DNA of 64,000 nt, from assembly GCF_000226955.1 (NCBI RefSeq), contig NZ_AGFU01000009.1:1-64000 (forward strand). Direction: 5' to 3'. Each line of letters opens with the position of its first letter. The stretch's first letter is position 1. Below the pieces are notes generated by a model. It made no database searches, was not told where the DNA came from, and saw nothing but the letters and a program-made list of their open reading frames with translations. This DNA is from Sphingomonas elodea ATCC 31461. Lineage in GTDB: Bacteria > Pseudomonadota > Alphaproteobacteria > Sphingomonadales > Sphingomonadaceae. Both the position numbers and the translations under genes were made by a program. Positions 53,491 to 64,000 of this stretch are shown in pieces.

Positions 53491-55248
53491 ATGCGCCCGC
53501 TGCGCCATCCCGCCACCTTCCACGCGGTGCGCGCGGCCAACGGGCTACGGCGACAGTTCCGGTCGAACACGTTGCTGTTCCTGCTGCTCGCGATCGGAGT
53601 CGGCGCCGTCGCGGGCATCGCCGCGATCGTCATCGGCCAGACGGCGCGCGGCATGCAGCGCGTGCTGTTCGGCCTCGCGCAGGGCGAGCATCTGAGCGCC
53701 GCCAGCCATATCGCGCCCTTGCGACTGCTGGCCCTGCCGATCGGCGGGGCGCTGCTGGGCCTGACGCTGTGGCTGCTCCGCCGCCGCAAGACGATCGACG
53801 TGGTCGAGGCCAATGCCTTGCATGGCGGCCGCATCCCCGCGCGCGACACCGCCACCGTGGTCGGCCAGACGCTGCTTTCCAACGGCTTCGGCGCCTCCGT
53901 GGGGCTGGAGGCGGCCTATGCGCAGGCAGGCGGCGGCCTCGCCTCGCTGCTCGGCCAGCGGCTCAAGCTGCGGCGTGCGGACCTGCGCACGCTGATGGCG
54001 GCGGGCGCCGGTGCCGGGCTGGGCGCGGCGTTCGGCGCGCCGCTGACCGGGGCGTTCTATGCCTTCGAGATCGTGCTGGGCGCCTACACACCCGCCATCG
54101 TTGCGCCGGTGGTGCTCGCCTCGCTCACCGCCGCGCTGATCGCGCGCACGCTCGGCATCCATCCCTATGTGATCAGCGCGGGCGGCGCGCACCCGATCGG
54201 CACGGCGGATTACTTCCTCTACGCCCTGCTCGGCCTGCTGTGCGCGGGGTTCGGCATCGCCTTGATGCGGCTGGTGGCGCTCGTCGAGGCCGGGGTGCGC
54301 CGCAGCCCGATCCGCCCGGCCTGGGCGCCGCTGATCGGCGGCGTGCTGATGGTCCCGCTGGCGCTGCTCTCGCCGCAGGTGCTGTCTAGCGGGCATGGCG
54401 CGCTGGACATCAACCTCGCGGCGGAGGCGACGATCGCGTCGCTGGCCGTGGTGATCCTGCTCAAGCTGCTCAGCTCGGCGGTGTCGCTCGGCTTCGGCTT
54501 TCGCGGCGGCCTCTTCTTCGCCTCACTGTTCCTCGGCGCACTGCTCGGCCGCTTCTACCAGCTGGCGCTCGCCGAACTGCCCGGCCTGCACCACCTCGCC
54601 CCGGACGATGCCGCCGTGGTCGGCATGGCGGCGCTGGCGGTGGCGGTGGTCGGCGGGCCGATGACGATGTCGCTGCTGGTGCTGGAGGTGACGCACGATT
54701 TCAGCATCACCGGGGTGACCATCGCCGCGACGCTGATCGCCAGCACCATCGTGCGCGAGCTGTTCGGCTACAGCTTCTCCACCTGGCGCCTGCACCTGCG
54801 CGGCGAGACGCTGCGCAGCGGCCGCGACGTGGGCTGGGTGCGCGCGCTCACCGCCGCCCGCATGATGCGGCGCGACGTGGCGACGATCGCAGCGGATACC
54901 GACGTGGCAAGCTTCCGCGCACGCTTCCCGCTGGGGTCGACCAAGCGGGTCGTCCTGCTCGATGCCAGGCAGCATTATGCGGGGATCGCCGAGACCGCCG
55001 CCGTTTGGAGCCCCTCGGCGGAACCGACCGACCGGGTCGGCAGCATGGCGAAGCTCGCTGATACCGCCTTGTCCCCCGACATGACGATCGCAGACGTGCT
55101 GGAAGCCTTCGACGCGAGCGTGGCGGACGATCTGGCGGTGCTGGCACCCGATGGCGAGGTGCTGGGGCTCATTACCGAGAGCCATGCGCGGCGGCGCTAT
55201 GCCGAGGAGCTGGAGAAGGCCCAGCGGGACCTGTACGGGGAAAGTTGA
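53491..55248 (+). CDS. ClC-type chloride channel/transporter with CBS-like C-terminus
   Basis: A 585-residue protein of the ClC family, seven bases after yciB. About ten to eleven helices span 25-440. The gating-glutamate region reads GASVGLEAAYAQ; the classic GKEGP is not conserved around the Glu. The GxFxP element is represented by FRGGLFFASLFLG, without the Pro. These differences place it in the voltage-gated-like ClC subset found in alphaproteobacteria. The last 130 residues form a CBS-like pair (ADTDVASFRARFPLG, ITESHARRRYAEE). Ion and coupling unknown. Confidence 0.88.
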   Translation: MRPLRHPATFHAVRAANGLRRQFRSNTLLFLLLAIGVGAVAGIAAIVIGQTARGMQRVLFGLAQGEHLSAASHIAPLRLLALPIGGALLGLTLWLLRRRKTIDVVEANALHGGRIPARDTATVVGQTLLSNGFGASVGLEAAYAQAGGGLASLLGQRLKLRRADLRTLMAAGAGAGLGAAFGAPLTGAFYAFEIVLGAYTPAIVAPVVLASLTAALIARTLGIHPYVISAGGAHPIGTADYFLYALLGLLCAGFGIALMRLVALVEAGVRRSPIRPAWAPLIGGVLMVPLALLSPQVLSSGHGALDINLAAEATIASLAVVILLKLLSSAVSLGFGFRGGLFFASLFLGALLGRFYQLALAELPGLHHLAPDDAAVVGMAALAVAVVGGPMTMSLLVLEVTHDFSITGVTIAATLIASTIVRELFGYSFSTWRLHLRGETLRSGRDVGWVRALTAARMMRRDVATIAADTDVASFRARFPLGSTKRVVLLDARQHYAGIAETAAVWSPSAEPTDRVGSMAKLADTALSPDMTIADVLEAFDASVADDLAVLAPDGEVLGLITESHARRRYAEELEKAQRDLYGES

Positions 55249-55253
55249 TCCCC

Positions 55254-55272
55254 CCGCCCGATCACCGGGCGG
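55254..55272. terminator. hairpin between ClC gene and sodB
   Basis: CCGCCCG at 55254-55260 pairs with CGGGCGG at 55266-55272; loop ATCAC, extended by TCC/GGA. It lies between two convergent genes. T runs are short on both strands, so it is a moderate terminator. Confidence 0.6.
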
Positions 55273-55288
55273 AGGGACCGAAGCGGGG

Positions 55289-55912
55289 TCAGCCCTGCTG
55301 GTCGGCGCGGGCGGCGCCTTCGCCGTCGAGGTTCTGGGCAACGAAGTCCCAGTTCGCCAGCTTGGTCAGGATGGTGTCGACGAACGACGGACGCGCGTTA
55401 CGATAGTCGATGTAATAGGCGTGTTCCCACACGTCGATCGTGAACAGCGGCTTCACGCCGTGCGCGACGGGCGAATCGCCGTCATGGAACGAGGTGACCT
55501 TCAGCGTGTCGCCGTCGAGCACCAGCCAGCCCCAGCCGCTGGCGAAGTGGCCGACCGATTCCGCCTTCAGCTTCTCGACCAGCGCTTCCTGGCTGCCGAA
55601 GTCGCGGGTGATCATCTCGGCCAGCTTGCCGGTCGGCGCCGCATAGTTCGGCGTCAGGCACTGCCAGAAGAAGCTGTGGTTCCAGATCTGCGAGCTGTTG
55701 TTGAACAGGCCCTTGTTGCCCTTGTCCTTGGCATAGGCGATCACGTCCGTCAGCTTCGCGCCGGCCAGCTCGGGAATGTCGGCAACCAGCTTGTTGCAAT
55801 TGTCGACATAGGCCTTGTGGTGCTTGCCATGGTGGAAGTCGAAGGTCTCGGCCGACATGTGCGGCGCGAGCGCGTCCTTTGCGTAGGGCAGTTCGGGAAG
55901 TTCGAAGGCCAT
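55289..55912 (-). CDS. sodB: superoxide dismutase (Fe type)
   Basis: A 207-residue enzyme from ATG at 55912, with AGGAG nine bases upstream. Metal ligands: His in FDFHHGKHHKAYVDN, His in NHSFFWQCL, Asp and His in DVWEHAYYIDY. Residues around GWGWLVLDG fit iron (or cambialistic) SodB. It removes cytosolic superoxide. Monocistronic, convergent with the ClC gene. Confidence 0.96.
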   Translation of the reverse strand: MAFELPELPYAKDALAPHMSAETFDFHHGKHHKAYVDNCNKLVADIPELAGAKLTDVIAYAKDKGNKGLFNNSSQIWNHSFFWQCLTPNYAAPTGKLAEMITRDFGSQEALVEKLKAESVGHFASGWGWLVLDGDTLKVTSFHDGDSPVAHGVKPLFTIDVWEHAYYIDYRNARPSFVDTILTKLANWDFVAQNLDGEGAARADQQG

Positions 55913-56013
55913 TTCATGCTCCTCTGGCATTGGAAAGCGTGTGCGGTCGCCTAACGCACGGAAGCGCGAGGCGCCGCAACATTTTTTGTTTCACCCCTGA
56001 TCGACAATGGCGA

Positions 56014-57363
56014 TCAGAAGAGCTGCCACTCCCAGACACCCGCTCCGGCAGGCACCTGCAGCCGAAGATACCGGGCGGTGACATTTACTGGCAGCACGAT
56101 GGGCGAGCCACTGGCGCCCGGCCTGGAAACGACCTGCCGCCAGCGCCTACCGTCCGCAGATGCCTCGATGGCGACATCGTAGGGCCGGCTGGCATATTCC
56201 ATCCGGAGCTGCGTCTGCCGCACCGGTCGTGCCGAGCCCAGGTCGGCGACGAGCGTCGCCCCGGGGGCGGCGCGCCAGAGCGTCGCGTAATTGTCGTCCC
56301 CGGCCCGCTCGGGCCCATGGAGCGCATCCGCCGCGGCGCCCGTCAGCGAGAGCGGGAGTCCACGTGTCCGGCGCGGCGCGAAGCCCGCCACCGCACTGCC
56401 GTGACTCGGCGTCACCTTGGCGATGGTGCCGTCCTCGTGGATCGCCAGCGGATCGACCGCGATCTGGCGCAGCGTGGCGTCGTCCCCCGGCCGCGGCCAG
56501 GGCAGCGACTGGCGGTGATAGAGGATATAGGGCTGCTGGCCGACGCGGAAGATCGCGTGGTGGCCGGGGCTGACCACGTCCCTGCCCTTGTCGGTCGACA
56601 GGATCGGGCTGTCCGGCCCCTCGCGGAAGGGCCCGAACGGCGTGTCGCCGATCGCGTAGCGGACCTTGTACGTGTCCTCGGTCGTCTTGCCGTCGCTATA
56701 GGTGAGGACATAGTGCCTGCCCGCCTTCACCAGGAACGGACCCTCGAAATAATTGGCGGGGGTCACGTCCTTGGGTTCGCCGTCGAAGCGGACCATGTCC
56801 GGTTTCAGCTTCACGACGAAGCAGTGGCCGTTGGTCCAGTTCAGCCCCGAGCCCCAATAGAGATAGGCCGTGCCGTCGTCGTCGACGAACGCCTCGGCGT
56901 CGATCATGTGATAGGCGGGTGCGAAATTCTTGGCGATCAGCGGCTTGCCGCCGTTCGCGTCGGCCCAGGGGCCGGCGGGCGACGGTGCGCTGCCCACCCA
57001 TACCTCGGAGCCGACTGAGACATACATGTACCAGCGCCCGTTCGCCGCCTTCACCACGGAGGGCGCCCAGACCTTGGAATCCCCCGAGGTAGGGCTGGTC
57101 GCCGCGGCCTTGGTCGGCCAGGCCGGCGTCGAGAAGGTCCAGTCGCGTCCGTTGCTGGAGGTCCACATCCCCAGCCGGTCGTCGCCCCAGGGATCAATGG
57201 TGGCGTAGAGGTACCATTTCCCCCCTTCCCGCACGATCGACGGATCGGCGAAATAGCCGGGGATCAGCGGATTGCCGGCCCTCTGGCTATCCCAGCGCGG
57301 CGCGGGCGCGTCGGCGGCGGCGAGCAAGCCCGCCGCCACCGTCAGAAGAAACGCCTTGCTCAC
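56014..57363 (-). CDS. glycoside hydrolase family 43 with discoidin-like domain
   Basis: A 449-residue exported enzyme from GTG at 57363, overlapping the GH51 stop (GTGA). Signal peptide about 1-17. The five-blade propeller has base Asp40 in GYFADPSIV, pKa-modulating Asp155 in MIDAEAF and acid Glu207 in YFEGPFL. The C-terminal 130 residues look like an F5/8-type carbohydrate-binding domain (YLRLQVPAGAGVWEWQLF end). It likely cleaves alpha-L-arabinosyl or beta-xylosyl units. Last gene of the sugar locus. Confidence 0.88.
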   Translation of the reverse strand: MSKAFLLTVAAGLLAAADAPAPRWDSQRAGNPLIPGYFADPSIVREGGKWYLYATIDPWGDDRLGMWTSSNGRDWTFSTPAWPTKAAATSPTSGDSKVWAPSVVKAANGRWYMYVSVGSEVWVGSAPSPAGPWADANGGKPLIAKNFAPAYHMIDAEAFVDDDGTAYLYWGSGLNWTNGHCFVVKLKPDMVRFDGEPKDVTPANYFEGPFLVKAGRHYVLTYSDGKTTEDTYKVRYAIGDTPFGPFREGPDSPILSTDKGRDVVSPGHHAIFRVGQQPYILYHRQSLPWPRPGDDATLRQIAVDPLAIHEDGTIAKVTPSHGSAVAGFAPRRTRGLPLSLTGAAADALHGPERAGDDNYATLWRAAPGATLVADLGSARPVRQTQLRMEYASRPYDVAIEASADGRRWRQVVSRPGASGSPIVLPVNVTARYLRLQVPAGAGVWEWQLF

Positions 57364-58897
57364 TTGATGTCGAGCATCACGATCGCCTTGGCGGGCACCT
57401 GCACCGTCAGGGTGCCGGCCGACAGGCTCGCGCCGGTGAACGCCGCCGGCTTCACGACGTCGGGCGCCTTGAAGTCGTTATGCGCGTCCATCGCCGCCCC
57501 GGTGAGGATGCGGCCGGCCACCTGCGTGCCGGCCACGCCGTCCAGCTTGACGCTGACGCTCGCCGGCTGGTTGGGATCGACATTGACCAGGCCGACATGG
57601 ACGACGCCGTCGGTGCCGCGGACGGCGCTGGCGCTGACCGCGCGCATCGTCCACTGATCCTTGTTGTACCAGCGGGACTGCACGTCGACCGGCAGCACCG
57701 TGCCGTCCATATAGTCCTTGTACAGGTCGAACACCCAGTAGGTGGGCGTCTTCACCATCTTGGCGCCGTCGGTCAGCAGCATCGCCTGCAGCACATTGAC
57801 CATCTGCGCGATGTTGGCGCCGCGCACACGGTCCGCATGCGCCGCGAAGATGTTGAAGTTCAGCGCCGCGACCATCGCATCGCGCAGGCTGTTCTGCTGG
57901 TAGAGGAAGCCCGGATTGGTGCCCGGCTCGACATCGTACCAGGTGCCCCATTCGTCGACGAGCAGCGCGACCCGCTTCTTGGGATCATACTTGTCCATGA
58001 TCTTGCCGTGCTCGGTCAGCAGCTCTTCCATCTTGAGCGTCTTGGAAAGCGTGCGGGCCCAGCTCTCCTCGTCGAAGCCGGTGGCGGCCCCCTTCTTGCT
58101 CCACGGTCCGGGCACCGTGTAATAATGCACGCCGATGCCGTCGATCTTGTCGCCGGCCTTGCGCATCATCACGTCGGTCCAGTTATAGTCGGCCGAGTTG
58201 GCGCCGCTGGCGATCTTCATCAGCTTCTGGCCTTCGGGCACCTTGAGGAAGGTGGCGTAGCGGCGGGTCTCGTCGGCGGCATATTCCGGGTGCATGTCGC
58301 CGCCGCAGCCCCACAGCTCGTTGCCGATGCCGAACATCGTCAGCTTCCAGGGCTTGTCGCGGCCATTGGCGCGGCGCTGGTTGGCGATTGTCGAGCTGGT
58401 CGGCGAGGTCATGTACTCGACCCACTCGGCCATCTCGCTGGGCGGCGCGGTGCCGACATTGCCCGAGACATAGGGCTCGGCCCCCACCACTTCGGTGAAG
58501 TCCATGAACTCGTTGGTGCCGACGGCATTGTCCTCGGTCACCCCACCCCAGTTGGTGTTGACCTTCACCGGGCGCTTGGACTTCGGGCCAATGCCTTCCC
58601 GCCAGTGATACTCATCGGCGAAGCAGCCGCCCGGCCAGCGGATGACGGGCACCTTGATCGCCTTGAGCGCGTCGATCACGTCGCGGCGAAAGCCCTTCAC
58701 ATTGGGGATCTTGCTGTCGGTGCCGACATAAAGGCCGCCATAGATGCCGGTGCCCAGATGTTCGGCGAACTGGCCGAACAGGCGCTTGTCATATTTGGCA
58801 CCCGGCTTGTCGCCGTGCACCGTCACCGAACCGCCGTCGGTCTGCGCCAGCGCAGGCATGGCGGCGATGAGCGCAATCGCACTGATAAGGCTTCGCA

Positions 58898-58898
<1 letters not shown>
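57360..58898 (-). CDS. alpha-L-arabinofuranosidase, glycoside hydrolase family 51
   Basis: A 512-residue protein from ATG at 58898, one base into the GH2 stop (TAATG). Signal peptide MRSLISAIALIAAMPALAQ. The barrel has VIRWPGGCFADEYHW, acid/base Glu194 in GIGNELWGCGG, and nucleophile Glu316 in LLVDEWGTWYD. The C-terminal jelly roll ends AKAIVMLDIK. It releases arabinofuranose from arabinan, arabinoxylan or arabinogalactan side chains. Export is unusual for GH51, which is often cytosolic, but fits the periplasmic model of this locus. Confidence 0.93.
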
Positions 58899-63731
<4,833 letters not shown>

Positions 63732-63735
<4 letters not shown>

Positions 63736-63779
63736 GCCGCACGCCGCCCGGTTGAAACCTTGATGTGGAAAGCCGTCAT
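63732..63779 (-). CDS. possible 15-residue leader peptide
   Basis: ATG at 63779 is preceded by GGGAGGGA at seven bases and reads MTAFHIKVSTGRRAA. Its TGA overlaps the halogenase-like ATG (ATGA). The halogenase-like start has a weaker ribosome site of its own. This suggests translational coupling; it may also be chance. Confidence 0.35.
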
Positions 63780-63835
63780 GCGCCGTCCCTCCCGCGAACG
63801 GCGGCCGGAGCGGTTGCCCGCCCCGGCCGGGATGG

Positions 63836-64000
63836 TCAGTAGGTCGCCCGCAGCGACAGGCCGAAGCGCCGATCGTTGAGTTCGTACCGCAGCGGTGCGG
63901 CCGGCGTTCCGATGTAGATCATGTTCAGCCGGTTGTTGAGGTTCACCACATCCGCCGAGACCGCGATCTGCTTGGTCAGGTTCACGCTGATCGAAGCGTC
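63836..64000 (-). CDS. TonB-dependent receptor, C-terminal end (cut by window edge)
   Basis: The last 54 codons before the stop at 63836. The end (YELNDRRFGLSLRATY) is a typical last beta-strand of a TonB receptor barrel with an aromatic terminal residue; IAVSADVVNLNNRLNMIYIG is the usual penultimate pattern. It heads the sugar locus and would import its oligosaccharide. The N-terminal part lies beyond 64000. Confidence 0.82.
   Translation of the reverse strand, partial: DASISVNLTKQIAVSADVVNLNNRLNMIYIGTPAAPLRYELNDRRFGLSLRATY

Overview
This is a GC-rich chromosomal segment from an alphaproteobacterium, most likely Sphingomonas or a close relative. The evidence is the gene content: TonB-dependent receptors, a protein with a PEPxxWA-CTERM-type tail, a tryptophan-halogenase-like flavoprotein inside a polysaccharide locus, UPF0262, DUF952, and housekeeping proteins of alphaproteobacterial type. 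Genes were called from reading frames, motifs, Shine-Dalgarno sites and overlaps; no database search was run.

Layout. 1-3.2 kb: the edge of a small membrane-protein gene, a short hypothetical gene, a decayed moxR fragment, and an rluE-rlmJ pair for 23S rRNA modification. 3.3-6 kb: a lone secreted glycoside hydrolase of family 2. 6.2-13.1 kb: a tightly overlapping eight-gene operon (SPFH/SHOCT protein, two zinc-ribbon DUF4178 proteins, two tiny membrane proteins, a membrane-fused spermidine synthase, a Tat-exported flavoprotein, and a pyruvoyl S-adenosylmethionine decarboxylase). This is the best candidate for a little-described system. 13.2-17 kb: a PEP-CTERM-like protein, an AT-rich island, a GmrSD-like DUF262/HNH protein and two tRNA genes. 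17-24 kb: a histidine kinase, an Lrp regulator, a TPR protein, gyrA, a DUF952 protein and tRNA-Glu.

24-29 kb is accessory: a TonB receptor, a frameshifted MFS stub, a VIT1-type transporter and a low-GC Abi-like gene. 29-41 kb: dnaB, UPF0262, cdd, dcd, asd, a DUF418 protein, a chemoreceptor, an S9 peptidase, and two paralogous small proteins flanking a GAF protein. 41-48 kb: the ffh-rpsP-rimM / trmD-rplS cluster, split between rimM and trmD by about 3.5 kb carrying a TIGR04222-type membrane pair, a thioredoxin-reductase-like flavoprotein and a VapC-VapB-VapC block. 48-56 kb: a GGDEF/EAL protein, a DUF924 protein, mtaB-ftsY-yciB, a ClC channel and sodB. 56-64 kb: an arabinan/galactan-type utilisation locus (TonB receptor end, halogenase-like protein, GH2 beta-galactosidase, GH51, GH43), all on the minus strand with overlapping stop and start codons.

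How the genes work together. In the 6-13 kb operon, spermidine synthase and AdoMet decarboxylase supply the two enzymatic steps for aminopropyl transfer; the SPFH, DUF350 and DUF4178 proteins suggest that this chemistry is used at the membrane. In the last 8 kb, a receptor would import oligosaccharides, and three exported glycosidases would release galactose and arabinose. The ffh and ftsY genes encode the two halves of the signal-recognition targeting pathway.
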